Positions 52,675-61,410 of a stretch of 64,000 nt of DNA are shown piece by piece; the first letter of the stretch is position 1, and each line of letters begins with the position of its first letter. A program made the translations under genes and the position numbers. Source of the DNA: Photobacterium sp. CCB-ST2H9 (GTDB lineage: Bacteria; Pseudomonadota; Gammaproteobacteria; Enterobacterales; Vibrionaceae). Location of the stretch: the NCBI RefSeq assembly GCF_023151555.2, contig NZ_CP100426.1, positions 186,001 through 250,000 on the forward strand. Reading direction: 5' to 3'. The notes beneath the pieces are model-generated. The model was not told the origin of the DNA, made no database searches, and worked only from the letters and a program-made list of their open reading frames with translations.

Positions 52675-53711
52675 AACAACGACAGGGTATTTCTTTGCGC
52701 AGACGGTCTGTGTTGACTGCATCAGCGGTGAGCATGGTGTTGAGTCTGATTTTAGCCAGCTTCAGTCTGAATGTGCAGACGTTCGCTGCAGAAGCACCGT
52801 CTGGTGTTTACTTCACCATGGGGGTTCACAATAACTTCGGCTGTGAACCTGCGAGTGTTTGTCTGCCAAAACGGCAGGCGGGAGATCCCACTGATCCTCA
52901 GTATCCGGAATATTGGGTCAGCGACTGGACCATGTTCAGAGTTTTTCAGAATTATCAGAGTAATCCGCCACCGTATACCAATCCGCCGTCCACGCTGAGT
53001 GCACAGGACTATACCGTGTCGTATGGCACGACGTATTACGACAGCACGTATCGCCCGTCTGACGGGGACGGTGAGGGTGCCATGATGGAGCATTACGATA
53101 AGTACTGTCTGCCGATTTTTCCGATTCAGAATAACAATTACACCTGCTCCTTCATTTCGCTCGGGAATAAAGCTTACTTCCTGACTTACCCGGAAGACAG
53201 GCCCGCAGATATGCCGGAATGCTGTTTGTTTTCACCGGAAAATCATCCGCCACGACGCGATTTCATCAAACATTTGCCTTACAGCGCAAAGCGAAGTGCG
53301 CAGCTGAATGATTCGGTTCAGGCTTACGCCCTGACATTACAAGGCTCTGAGCCGATTTTGTTCGGTTATGCTTTCAATAAAAACGCGTCCCCGGATGCGA
53401 ATAGCGGTGTCTGGTACCGGCATCCTCAGTCGTTCTATTTCTCCGGGGATACTACGACTGCTAATGCCCCGATTGTCAGCCAGAATTACACGAGCTTCCG
53501 GACTCAGAAACCGAATGCGAAAGACACCTGGGACAGAGTCGGGCAAATGTGCACCGCAACACCCTTGCCGAAATGCCAGCTGTTTAGCGCTCAGCAGAAC
53601 ACGCAGCAGCAACAGGACACGAAAGCGTTGCAAGCTGTCCCGCAATCTGTCCCCAGCCAGCGTGGTGCGGGTGTATGGAGTGATTTGAAACCGCCAAGAC
53701 TGAAAAATTAA
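52671..53711 (+). CDS. Unknown exported cysteine-containing protein
   Basis: A 346-residue protein I do not recognise. The N-terminus has a triple arginine and a long hydrophobic stretch (about 10-40, LRRRSVLTASAV to TFAAEAPSG), compatible with export by Sec or possibly Tat. The mature part has several cysteines (FGCEP, SVCLP, DKYCLP, YTCSF, PECCLF, GQMCTA, PKCQLF), suggesting disulfides, and many aromatic residues. It ends the operon. As the only exported product it could receive, bind or polymerise the pathway metabolite in the periplasm or outside. Confidence 0.6.
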   Translation: MKQRQGISLRRRSVLTASAVSMVLSLILASFSLNVQTFAAEAPSGVYFTMGVHNNFGCEPASVCLPKRQAGDPTDPQYPEYWVSDWTMFRVFQNYQSNPPPYTNPPSTLSAQDYTVSYGTTYYDSTYRPSDGDGEGAMMEHYDKYCLPIFPIQNNNYTCSFISLGNKAYFLTYPEDRPADMPECCLFSPENHPPRRDFIKHLPYSAKRSAQLNDSVQAYALTLQGSEPILFGYAFNKNASPDANSGVWYRHPQSFYFSGDTTTANAPIVSQNYTSFRTQKPNAKDTWDRVGQMCTATPLPKCQLFSAQQNTQQQQDTKALQAVPQSVPSQRGAGVWSDLKPPRLKN

Positions 53712-53744
53712 GGTGGGCAAAATCAGGGTAAACGATTGAATGCG

Positions 53745-53775
53745 CCCCTTGAAAGCAGCTGCGCTTTTTCAGGGG
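53745..53775. terminator. Terminator between operon end and convergent SMase D-like gene
   Basis: CCCCTTGAAAGC (53745-53756) pairs with GCTTTTTCAGGGG (53763-53775) with a small bulge. It lies 33 bp past the operon stop and 20 bp past the convergent gene stop. Confidence 0.55.
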
Positions 53776-53795
53776 ACGCATCGAAACTTTACAGA

Positions 53796-54842
53796 TTAGT
53801 CAGTCGGATAGTAAGCATTGCAGTTGAATGCGTTTTGGCTGGCATAAGTGTTTCTGGGCTGGCCGACATCCGTATTCCGGTCACCCAAGGTATTCGGCCC
53901 TGCATGAATGGCTGCCATGGCAACAGAACAGGCATCGTGATGATTGCCCTGGGTACAAAAATTTTCTGCGTAAACAGAATTGATGGGGCCAATAATGACG
54001 CCATTGCCTTCCTGCCCGCACTGCCAGTTGAATCCGGCTAAATATTCCCAGTTTTTCCGATGACCAAATAAGAGCCTCACCATGTCATCTTCGTAGGGGC
54101 CGCCCCAATTAAACGTCCACAGAAAGACAGAGTTGATGTGAGACTTGTGCGCAATATCGCCGCTGAGATAGTTTAAATTATTCATATCCCAGGAAGGCCC
54201 TGTATGCGTGCCCAGATCCCCTAAAAAGGGATTCCCGGCGGACAGACCACACTGAATCTCCCATGATTTGCACTTCTCCGCGGCAGTATTACTGTCCCGG
54301 TTGCTATCGACTTCAATAATCAATGTACTTTCCCGGTGACGGTGAAAACGGGAGATGTCGGCCCTGATCACTTGTGTATAGGCCGTATCGAGCTGACTGA
54401 CCGGCCATACTCCCCAGAATTTCCGAAGCGAGCCATCACCTGTACCCAGAGCGTGGTCGACGATTTGCGTGAGTGTCTGATATTCCGCGTCTGAGCGCTG
54501 TCCTGATTTTATATCGAGCCAGACCGCACCCATGTGATTGATACTTTGCCCGTTGATGCCTGTACCTGTATGGGCTGTGTTTAATACCTCCGATAAATTA
54601 TAAGCTTTGGCATCTCCCCGGTGATAAGCACACCATTCTTCCTGACTGCACCGAATACGGGGTGAAATCTCCGAGGCATGCGTAATATCAATTTCTATCG
54701 CATTCAGCCCGTCATCAATTGCATGATTGACGGATGCCGGGCTGTTTGCTCTGTGTGCAAATATCCAGGCGCCGTTGGAAGCAAAACTCTGAGCAGAATA
54801 AAAAATTAATAACACAGGGATTAATATTATCATCGGGTGCAT
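53796..54842 (-). CDS. Secreted sphingomyelinase D/phospholipase D-like enzyme
   Basis: A 348-residue exported protein of the GDPD-like superfamily resembling the SMase D/PLD toxins of spiders, corynebacteria and fungi. After a signal peptide (about 1-22) the catalytic pattern is complete: His30 (FAHRANS), Glu50 and Asp52 (AIEIDI), His74 in CAYHRGD, and Asp110 in VWLDIKSG. Such enzymes cleave choline or headgroups from sphingomyelin and lysophospholipids to leave cyclic phosphates. ATG 54842 has GGAGG at five bases. The C-terminal half has several cysteines. It may damage host membranes or scavenge phospholipid; activity is inferred from motif conservation. Confidence 0.78.
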   Translation of the reverse strand: MHPMIILIPVLLIFYSAQSFASNGAWIFAHRANSPASVNHAIDDGLNAIEIDITHASEISPRIRCSQEEWCAYHRGDAKAYNLSEVLNTAHTGTGINGQSINHMGAVWLDIKSGQRSDAEYQTLTQIVDHALGTGDGSLRKFWGVWPVSQLDTAYTQVIRADISRFHRHRESTLIIEVDSNRDSNTAAEKCKSWEIQCGLSAGNPFLGDLGTHTGPSWDMNNLNYLSGDIAHKSHINSVFLWTFNWGGPYEDDMVRLLFGHRKNWEYLAGFNWQCGQEGNGVIIGPINSVYAENFCTQGNHHDACSVAMAAIHAGPNTLGDRNTDVGQPRNTYASQNAFNCNAYYPTD

Positions 54843-55036
54843 TGTTTCCTCCGTGAATACAGTTGTGAACGATATAAAGATTCCATCATCGTTCGAATTG
54901 AATGAGGTTAATATTTTTTGATGCGATGGTATTGAGGTGTTGAAGTATTTTCTGTTTCGACGGTTCGGTTGATTGAACAGCTGATGATTTCATAAAAATT
55001 TTAAATTGAATCAAACGGTATGATTGTAGGTGAGCA

Positions 55037-55160
55037 TGCCTGACGGGGACAGGCACTTTTCCGGAGCTTGTTTCCAATCTGCGAGCGGGTGAGCGTTGTG
55101 TAACGGGGCGCTTTCTTAACGGGCACAGGCACGATTGAGTCAAGGACCTGTCCCTGTATG
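55037..55160. repeat. REP-like repeat cluster
   Basis: GGGGACAGGCAC (55045-55056), GGGCACAGGCAC (55121-55132) and the inverted CCTGTCCCTG (55147-55156) form two direct and one inverted copy of a short GC-rich motif in otherwise AT-rich DNA. Related arms occur in the hairpin at 20230-20262. This resembles REP/REPIN elements mobilised by RAYT transposases; no transposase is present here. Confidence 0.5.
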
Positions 55161-55275
55161 CTTTCCTTTTCTGCTTGCCTTATTCTAGCTCTATTTATTG
55201 CCAGTCACATTTAAGAAATCATCCGATCAGAGCGCCATAAGGAAGGGTATTTTGTTGAAATCATTTTGGAGCCAT

Positions 55276-55635
55276 ATGAGCGGGTTAAAAACGGCCTTGA
55301 AAAAATCGATCATCTATCTTGCGATGATGATTCTGTTGGCTTTGGTATTTCAGTTTACCTTTGGACGCATTATTCATGGCACGACGATTGTGGCTGCCCT
55401 GATGGTGTCGATTGCTCTGGCGCTCAGACTGCAATTGAAGCACTTGCCCGTTCTGTATGTTCTGGTGGCTGCGTTTCTTGGTTTCGACAGAAAAATGCAT
55501 TGGTTTTTGCTCGCCGGGCCAAAAGCAGAGCCACTTCTATCGTTCGCGACAAACGCGATGTTTTACTGCCTGCCCGTCATCGGGGCGTTGCTCCTGGAAA
55601 AGATCTGCCGCAAATGCGAGCGATTGATAAGTTGA
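55276..55635 (+). CDS. Unknown small membrane protein
   Basis: A roughly 119-residue protein with about four membrane helices (about 12-32, 36-54, 58-75 and 85-108) and basic ends (SGLKTALKKS, EKICRKCERLIS). No family is recognised. ATG 55276 has GGAG five bases upstream; the frame extends upstream to TTG codons (55198), one with GGAAGGG nearby, so the N-terminus is uncertain by up to 26 residues. Confidence 0.5.
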   Translation: MSGLKTALKKSIIYLAMMILLALVFQFTFGRIIHGTTIVAALMVSIALALRLQLKHLPVLYVLVAAFLGFDRKMHWFLLAGPKAEPLLSFATNAMFYCLPVIGALLLEKICRKCERLIS

Positions 55636-55669
55636 TAGGTAAAGGGTGATAGCGTTCACCGAAATAGAA

Positions 55670-55693
55670 GGGCACCTCAGTGATGAGATGCCC
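55670..55693. terminator. Hairpin between convergent genes
   Basis: GGGCA-c-CTCA (55670-55679) pairs with TGAG-a-TGCCC (55684-55693) over GTGA. The T-run is weak on both sides, so termination is tentative. Confidence 0.4.
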
Positions 55694-55720
55694 TGAAGAT
55701 ACAGGCCGAACCTATTCAGA

Positions 55721-56491
55721 TTACCTGGTGAGGGCGTCCCAGCTTTCCTGGAAGTTGACCGTCCAGAATTTCACTTCATCTTTTTTTTGCGGAAATTTCA
55801 TTGTCACCCACGTTTCACGGGAAAATGACTTTTTCAGTTGCTGTAATGCTTTTGGGGATTCAGGTACCGTCGTCATCAGGTGCTCTGAATCACAACTGAC
55901 CTTCATCTTGACGGTCACATTGTTGACCAGTACATCACTCCGCTCCGGCATTGTGTCAGGGCGGCAATATCTGGGCCATTGAATGGCGATTGAAGGGGTG
56001 CCCGTGGTTGTGTGCGTCAGGAATACCGTATAGCGATCTGGCCTCATTTTCGCTGCGGTCGCTTCAGAGTACTGTTCTAAACGTTGCCGATAAAGTGTCC
56101 CTTTTCTTTGAGACAGGGTGATCCCTTCCTTAAGTTGTGTCTTCGTGACTTTCAGGCCCGAGATGAAACGGATGGCCCATTGCAGACGTTCATTGTATTT
56201 GTCTTGATCGATTTTCAGAACATAGTCATCTTCGGATGGCACCAGACTTTGTTCAATGATCGATAAACTATCTAAAGTCTGTTGAAATTCATCATACTTC
56301 TTTTTCGAAATCTGAGAATACAGAGTCGTTGCACGATATTCTGACGGTTCATGACCTTGAAAATGACTATAACTGACGCGTTTGCCATTTTGTTCTTCAA
56401 CCAAAGTGCTTTGATGGAGTGAATTGGCAAAAGCCAGTTGCGTTTGAAACGCTAGAAATGGAATCAATGTAAAAGCGAATAACTTCATCAT
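55721..56491 (-). CDS. Unknown exported protein
   Basis: A 256-residue exported protein with a signal peptide (about 1-22, MMKLFAFTLIPFLAFQTQLAFANSL) and a charged, largely helical middle (about 50-150). A C-terminal part carries two cysteines (RYCRPD, KVSCDS) that could pair. No domain is recognised. The first of two ATGs (56491) has GGA five bases upstream; a frame eight codons longer exists. It stands alone between a small membrane protein and MscS. Confidence 0.55.
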   Translation of the reverse strand: MMKLFAFTLIPFLAFQTQLAFANSLHQSTLVEEQNGKRVSYSHFQGHEPSEYRATTLYSQISKKKYDEFQQTLDSLSIIEQSLVPSEDDYVLKIDQDKYNERLQWAIRFISGLKVTKTQLKEGITLSQRKGTLYRQRLEQYSEATAAKMRPDRYTVFLTHTTTGTPSIAIQWPRYCRPDTMPERSDVLVNNVTVKMKVSCDSEHLMTTVPESPKALQQLKKSFSRETWVTMKFPQKKDEVKFWTVNFQESWDALTR

Positions 56492-56610
56492 GAAGATCCA
56501 AATATGAAAAAACACAGGTGCATATGGCGACCATGTTCAAGAAAAATTTTTATGATTGCGCCAATGGCCGTCATTGAGACGGGCACAATTGTGAATTTCA
56601 GGACAGAACA

Positions 56611-56640
56611 AGACAGCCGCATCGAATGATACGGCTGTCT
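56611..56640. terminator. Hairpin after the MscS-type gene
   Basis: AGACAGCCG (56611-56619) and CGGCTGTCT (56632-56640) form a perfect 9-bp stem 34 bp past the MscS gene stop. The following minus-strand sequence TGTTCTG is not T-rich, so function as terminator is moderately likely. Confidence 0.45.
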
Positions 56641-56674
56641 GAAGACGATCGTGAAAATGCAGGTGGCTGGCTGG

Positions 56675-57982
56675 TTAGTTCATTCTCATCGATTCGGCAG
56701 GTTGGTATTCACTTGCAATCGCTTCCGAGCTTTGGGAATGCCGATGACTGGCAGACGTTTGCCATTCACGGAAATCATGGCCTGTCGGCGCCTGAGAAAC
56801 ACGCAGTCCAAATTCTGGGAGTACCGCATAGAGATGATCGAAGATGTCCGACTGAATGCGTTCGTAATCTACCCATACCGTGGTATTGGTAAAGCAGTAA
56901 ACTTCCAGTGATATGCCTTCATGTGTTGGTGGCAGCTGGCGGACCATAAGCGTCATATGCTGATGAATACTGGGGTGCTGACGCAGGTATCGCTCCAGAT
57001 ATGCCCGAAAACTACCAATATTTGTCAGCCGTCGACCATTGATACGGCATGCCAGATCAGAGCGGCTTTGCTCGTTATACCGGCTGATTTCTTCTACCTT
57101 ATCTTTCATATAAGGTTCCAGCAGCTGTGCCTTGCGCAGGTAGCGGGTTTCTTCTTCAGAAAGAAAATGTACGCTGGTGGCATCGATCAACAGGCTGCGT
57201 TTAATCCGTCGGCCTCCGGACTGCTGCATCCCTTTCCAGTTTTTGAATGAATCGGAAATCAGCGCGTAGGTTGGAATCGTGGTAATGGTTTTATCCCAGT
57301 TCTGCACTTTCACCGTGGTCAGACTGATATCAATCACGTCTCCATTTGCGCCGTATTTCGGCATTTCCAGCCAGTCTCCAACACTCAGCATTTTATTGGC
57401 CGAAAGCTGGATACCTGCCACCAGACCTAAAATCGGATCTTTAAACACCAGCATGATTACCGCCGTCATCGCACCCAGACCACTGAGCAGGATCACCGGC
57501 GATTTCCCAATCAGAATCGAGGTACCAAGCAGTGCCGCGATAATAAAGAAAATGATCTTCAGGCTCTGGGAAATACCTCTCAGCGGCATGTTGCGGCCAG
57601 CCTGAGTATGACCCAGCAGAACTTCAATCACGCCAAGCACGGCAAAGAGTGTCAGGAGACCGTACAGAACAATCCAAAGCGAGGTGAGGGTTTGCAGAAT
57701 TTCATAGACGGCACTTTCATCGGAAAGCCAGAGCTGTGCCTGAATCGCAATGACAATCCCCTGAATCAGCAGGGCAAACCGGCTGAATAATTTCTGGCCA
57801 AATACGGCTTTGTGCCAGAGCGTTTCACTGTGACCTGTAAACCGGTTTAACCACAGAATGACCCCGCGATGCAGAATTAAATGAATCACAATGGAAATCG
57901 CGGCGATCAGACCCAGCGCCTCACCAAGGTCGATCAGGCGTTGAACATCTATCTGATGAGAGTTGAACCATTCCGTAAGCAT
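56675..57982 (-). CDS. MscS-family mechanosensitive channel (YbdG type)
   Basis: A 435-residue channel of the MscS superfamily close to E. coli YbdG (MscM activity, osmotic down-shock release). Five membrane helices lie in about 20-205. The pore helix is LLSGLGAMTAVIMLVFKDPILGLVAGI. The beta domain DWLEMPKYGANGDVIDISLTTVKVQNWDKTITTIP is followed by the YbdG-specific C-terminal region. ATG 57982 is used; TTG 58003 is in frame. The last 45 residues are polar and variable. It is monocistronic. Confidence 0.92.
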   Translation of the reverse strand: MLTEWFNSHQIDVQRLIDLGEALGLIAAISIVIHLILHRGVILWLNRFTGHSETLWHKAVFGQKLFSRFALLIQGIVIAIQAQLWLSDESAVYEILQTLTSLWIVLYGLLTLFAVLGVIEVLLGHTQAGRNMPLRGISQSLKIIFFIIAALLGTSILIGKSPVILLSGLGAMTAVIMLVFKDPILGLVAGIQLSANKMLSVGDWLEMPKYGANGDVIDISLTTVKVQNWDKTITTIPTYALISDSFKNWKGMQQSGGRRIKRSLLIDATSVHFLSEEETRYLRKAQLLEPYMKDKVEEISRYNEQSRSDLACRINGRRLTNIGSFRAYLERYLRQHPSIHQHMTLMVRQLPPTHEGISLEVYCFTNTTVWVDYERIQSDIFDHLYAVLPEFGLRVSQAPTGHDFREWQTSASHRHSQSSEAIASEYQPAESMRMN

Positions 57983-58244
57983 GGAAAATTTTGCTGCCTT
58001 CAATCAAAAACCAGCCGCCAATGTAGCACGAATACACGTTTATCTACATGAGGCAAAGGGTTAAAGATTGTGACGATCGATGGAAGTGTTGGAGCAACGG
58101 CATCCTGCTGATGTACGCGTAGGGGTGTTGCTTTGGAATTGACTAACTTTTTTACGGTTAGCTCATATGTGCTCAATGTTTTATATCAATGGGTCGCATG
58201 ATGAAAGCACATGATGTTTTTGAATGCGAAAGGCTTACGACTGC

Positions 58245-58652
58245 ATGAATATTGGGAAAATATACTTCTGGATCCTTCTGACGATTTTTATTCTGACGGC
58301 AATGTTTTCTTCAGGGAGGATGGCTGATCTTTCCGAGACTTCAAACGTGTACCTGTTTGCCAATTTGTGGGCGGCATGGTGTATGGTTTCTATCGTATTT
58401 GCCCTTTGGGGCACAGCCGCTTGTGTTTATGGTACACCGCCACTGAAAAATCGTTATTTGATGGCTTTTATTTTAATCAGCAATTCATTTATCTTTTTCG
58501 TTCAAGTGGAAATGCTGTCTATGTTTTATCAGATGTCTCTGAAATTTTCCGCTTTGTTTCTGCTGGAACTGATTTATATTCCGTCATCGTATTACATCTG
58601 TAAAAATTGGCGAAATTTATCTTTAGCAACCAGAAATTCGAGTCATCAGTGA
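58245..58652 (+). CDS. Unknown four-helix membrane protein
   Basis: A roughly 135-residue protein with four membrane helices (about 4-24, 38-62, 73-92 and 97-118) and short polar ends. No family is recognised. The start is either ATG 58245, with GAAAGG eleven bases upstream, or ATG 58224. The gene is AT-rich compared with neighbours and begins the atypical strip that reaches to 60.3 kb. Confidence 0.5.
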   Translation: MNIGKIYFWILLTIFILTAMFSSGRMADLSETSNVYLFANLWAAWCMVSIVFALWGTAACVYGTPPLKNRYLMAFILISNSFIFFVQVEMLSMFYQMSLKFSALFLLELIYIPSSYYICKNWRNLSLATRNSSHQ

Positions 58653-59087
58653 TTCGATTTTTCGAATAGATGAATGGCTGTTATTTATATTTTTAGTGTG
58701 GACAGAACAGTTGAGGTATGGGCTGGAGTTTTGGTGAGGCTTCAGTTCTATTTCTCATTAATGTGATAGTAAAATGTAATCATCGAATCTTTAGTTTTGG
58801 TTTTTGTTGGCATGACATGAAATATGAACGTGAAATTACATTCGGTGTTATATGCCGGGATTATCTTTATTTTTTATACCGAAATTTAACTCAGAGCTTT
58901 CTATTTTTGTTGTCTGAATTTTAAGTTTCTATTTTATTCTTTCTGTAACACATTTGGATATTCAATAATTTTATTTACTGGACTTTGTTTGATCAAGTTA
59001 TCCATCTTGTGAGTACTTGGGAAAATTAATGCTTGGAAGGGCTAAGTGAAGCTAACCGTTAGCCAAGATTTCATCATCCGTGTTTAG
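58653..59087. other. AT-rich non-coding strip
   Basis: No convincing gene. A 68-codon frame at 58718-58924 has no ribosome site or recognisable composition. ACGGTTAGCT (58154-58163) and its inverse AGCTAACCGT (59050-59059) flank this strip and the preceding gene. Confidence 0.55.
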
Positions 59088-59162
59088 TACATCACGGATG
59101 ATGCGACATTATCTACCAAGCCGCACGTTGATGTATCAACTACCGTATTAGCAGGGAAGTAA
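59088..59162 (+). pseudogene. 3' remnant of a phage-like gene
   Basis: An open tail encodes YITDDATLSTKPHVDVSTTV and LAGK, then TAA 59160-59162. It is preceded in the same frame by a stop, so only the C-terminus of an ancestral gene is left. It lies two bp before the next, also broken, reading frame. The tight spacing is phage-like. Confidence 0.45.
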
Positions 59163-59164
59163 TT

Positions 59165-59338
59165 ATGGCACTCAATAAAAACGCTTTGAAACAGAGGATT
59201 ATTACTAATTTGCAAGCGAAGGCTTTGTGATAGAAGTGGAGCATACCGCTGGGGCGATATGGCTGAAGCGATTTCGGCGGCTGTGATCGAGGAAATCACG
59301 CTGAATGTTCAGATAAAACCAATAGCGGTAGCTAACTA
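59165..59338 (+). pseudogene. Frameshifted small prophage-type gene
   Basis: From ATG 59165 with AGGGA upstream, the frame encodes MALNKNALKQRIITNLQAKA and then stops early. Moving one base restores GFVIE. A second shift restores AYRWGDMAEAISAAVIEEIT to a final TAG at 59336-59338. The reconstructed protein, about 57 residues, resembles small conserved proteins found in phage morphogenesis regions (MxLNKxxLK ... GDMAEAIAxAVVxxI). Two indels mean it is decayed. Confidence 0.5.
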
Positions 59339-59406
59339 GGGCTATAATCTAGAATATTCAAACCGATTAGTATTTGATGGCTTAGTTATTTCTAAAGGAT
59401 GATCAT

Positions 59407-59748
59407 ATGGTTGAAGCAACGTTCCAAAAAGTCATTTGCCTTAATTTAAACACTTGGGAAGCTTATCCAACGGGCAATCAAGGCTATCTAAAATTATTGA
59501 GCAGTATGAGCACAAGCCCTGAATCAATTCGTAGAGACATTTTTCAAAAAATTGATGAGGGGGGTGAGGCTGGAAAAAACTATAACGAATGGGCGAATAC
59601 TGTTCGAAGAGATGGAATCAAAAATTTTTTTGTTATCTCGGTAAAAGGAGAGACACAAGATGCAGCCAACGAACTGGCAGAGAAGCTGATAAAGGACAAT
59701 GGGTGGAAAGATATTAGCGTTAGAACTTATGCGACAAAGTTAAACTGA
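59407..59748 (+). CDS. Unknown small cytoplasmic protein
   Basis: A 113-residue protein with AAGGATG seven bases before ATG 59407 and an upstream GCTATAATC (59342-59350) that may be its -10 element. It is charged, soluble-looking and probably alpha/beta (ISVKGETQDAANELAEKLIKDNGW). No family is recognised. It lies within the atypical strip beside prophage remnants and may be a late-acquired accessory gene. Confidence 0.5.
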   Translation: MVEATFQKVICLNLNTWEAYPTGNQGYLKLLSSMSTSPESIRRDIFQKIDEGGEAGKNYNEWANTVRRDGIKNFFVISVKGETQDAANELAEKLIKDNGWKDISVRTYATKLN

Positions 59749-60307
59749 TGCAATAGAGATATCCCCAAACTAATAATCGGCCAGCACGGGCGCTTTTATG
59801 TTGCCTGCTGGTAGTCCCACTCTGACGGTCATGGAATGAAGTGATCGCGTGACGTAATCCGCACTCCTCCTCCCCGCCTGCGAGGTTCTCGCGGTAGATT
59901 TTTTTCAGTTTTGGATTAATGAAAATTGTACCCCGAAGGTGCTAGTTTACTGGGGTCTGTAGGAAAATAGGAATTTCAAAAATTGAAAAAACTTTCAGTA
60001 AATTGAAAAAGATATGATCGAAATTTGATCTTCGGTCTGGTGTAACTCATTGATATTTATGGATTCCGATGGTTTCCGTCAGAAGTTGGACTGTTCTAAG
60101 GATCAGTGGAGAATTTTAATATTTCCAATTATCCATTTTAAAACAGTTGGTTACATGATTTTTATTGGAGATTCGATTTCAATTTCTTTCATCAGGTATT
60201 GAGTCACAGTGTGGGGGAGAAAAGGAGCTTAAGAAATCACGGTTTCTGTGAGAAAAATTTCTCAGGTGTAGACATTTTGTAGACACTTGGCGATTTTGGG
60301 TATGAAA
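59749..60307. other. Non-coding strip with a GC-rich patch
   Basis: AT-rich DNA interrupted by a GC-rich patch (59779-59895) containing CTCCTCCTCCCCGCC and a short TGCGAG/CTCGCG inverted pair. A minus-strand stub inside it reads MTVRVGLPAGNIKAPVLADY then stop (59775-59837). Near the guaC end TGTAGACA occurs twice (60268-60292). No complete gene is seen; the whole may be prophage debris. Confidence 0.45.
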
Positions 60308-60329
60308 AAGGCCGCTCAAATGCGGCCTT
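60308..60329 (-). terminator. guaC terminator
   Basis: AAGGCCGC (60308-60315) pairs with GCGGCCTT (60322-60329) over TCAAAT. On the minus strand the stem runs into TTTTTC. It is 21 bp past the guaC stop. Confidence 0.85.
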
Positions 60330-60350
60330 AAATACTTCGGAAAAACCGAG

Positions 60351-61394
60351 TTATTCTCTTCCGTACACGTTGTTTTCTTGCTCTTGTACACGGATGAACG
60401 TGGTTCGTTTGGTCAACTCTTTGAGCTTCGCTGCGCCAACGTAGGTGCAGGTTGAGCGCACGCCGCCCATGATATCCTGAATGGTGTTTTCCACCGGGCC
60501 ACGGTATGGCAATAGGACGGTTTTTCCTTCAGCGGCACGATAGATGGCAACACCGCCAGAATGCTTGTCCATCGCGCTCTGTGAAGACATGCCATAAAAT
60601 TTCATGTAGGTTTTACCGTCTTTTTCAACGATTTCACCGTTGCTTTCTTCATGGCCAGCCAGCATGCCGCCGAGCATGACGAAATCGGCGCCGCCACCGA
60701 AGGCTTTGGAGACGTCACCGGCGCAGGTGCAGCCGCCGTCTCCGATGATCTGACCGCCCAGTCCGTGTGCTGCGTCTGCACATTCGATAATGGCTGACAG
60801 TTGCGGGTAGCCGACACCCGTTTTCACGCGGGTGGTGCATACAGAACCCGGACCAATCCCGACTTTGACAATGTCAGCACCGGCCAGAATCAGTTCCTCA
60901 ACCATATCACCGGTGACGACGTTTCCGGCGCTGATCACTTTATCCGGGAAGGCTGCGCGGACTTTTTCAACGTACTCAACCAGATGTTCAGAATAACCGT
61001 TCGCGATGTCGATGCAGATAAATAGCAGATCGTCAGACAGAGCCATGATGTCTTTGGTTTTCTGGAAATCCGCATCTGAAGTGCCGGTGGAAACCATCAC
61101 ATGTTTCAGGATATCAGCACCATTGCTGTGAACAAAGCCAGCCCAGTCATCCACGGAGTAATGTTTATGAATGGCGGTCATGACATTGTGTTTCGCCAGT
61201 GCAGCAGCCATGTCGAAGCTGCCGACAGAATCCATGTTGGCCGCAATAATCGGCACGCCAGACCATTGACGGCCACTGTGCTTGAATGTAAAATCGCGGG
61301 TTAATTCAACTTGAGAACGGCTTTTCAGCGTTGAACGTTTCGGACGAAACAGTACATCTTTGAATCCCAATTTCAGGTCTTGTTCGATACGCAT
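60351..61394 (-). CDS. guaC: GMP reductase
   Basis: A 347-residue TIM-barrel enzyme that reductively deaminates GMP to IMP with NADPH, returning guanine nucleotides to the adenine branch. Length equals the E. coli enzyme and catalytic Cys186 is in [17 protein letters not shown]. The [21 protein letters not shown] opening and the [25 protein letters not shown] block are typical. ATG 61394 (AAGGAAAC upstream) is the true start although the frame runs open 86 codons further. A structured leader precedes it. Confidence 0.97.
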   Translation of the reverse strand: MRIEQDLKLGFKDVLFRPKRSTLKSRSQVELTRDFTFKHSGRQWSGVPIIAANMDSVGSFDMAAALAKHNVMTAIHKHYSVDDWAGFVHSNGADILKHVMVSTGTSDADFQKTKDIMALSDDLLFICIDIANGYSEHLVEYVEKVRAAFPDKVISAGNVVTGDMVEELILAGADIVKVGIGPGSVCTTRVKTGVGYPQLSAIIECADAAHGLGGQIIGDGGCTCAGDVSKAFGGGADFVMLGGMLAGHEESNGEIVEKDGKTYMKFYGMSSQSAMDKHSGGVAIYRAAEGKTVLLPYRGPVENTIQDIMGGVRSTCTYVGAAKLKELTKRTTFIRVQEQENNVYGRE

Positions 61395-61410
61395 TGAAGT
61401 TTCCTTATCT

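Noticed and set aside
58718..58924. 68-codon frame in the AT-rich strip
   Set aside because: No Shine-Dalgarno sequence and composition typical of random AT-rich DNA.
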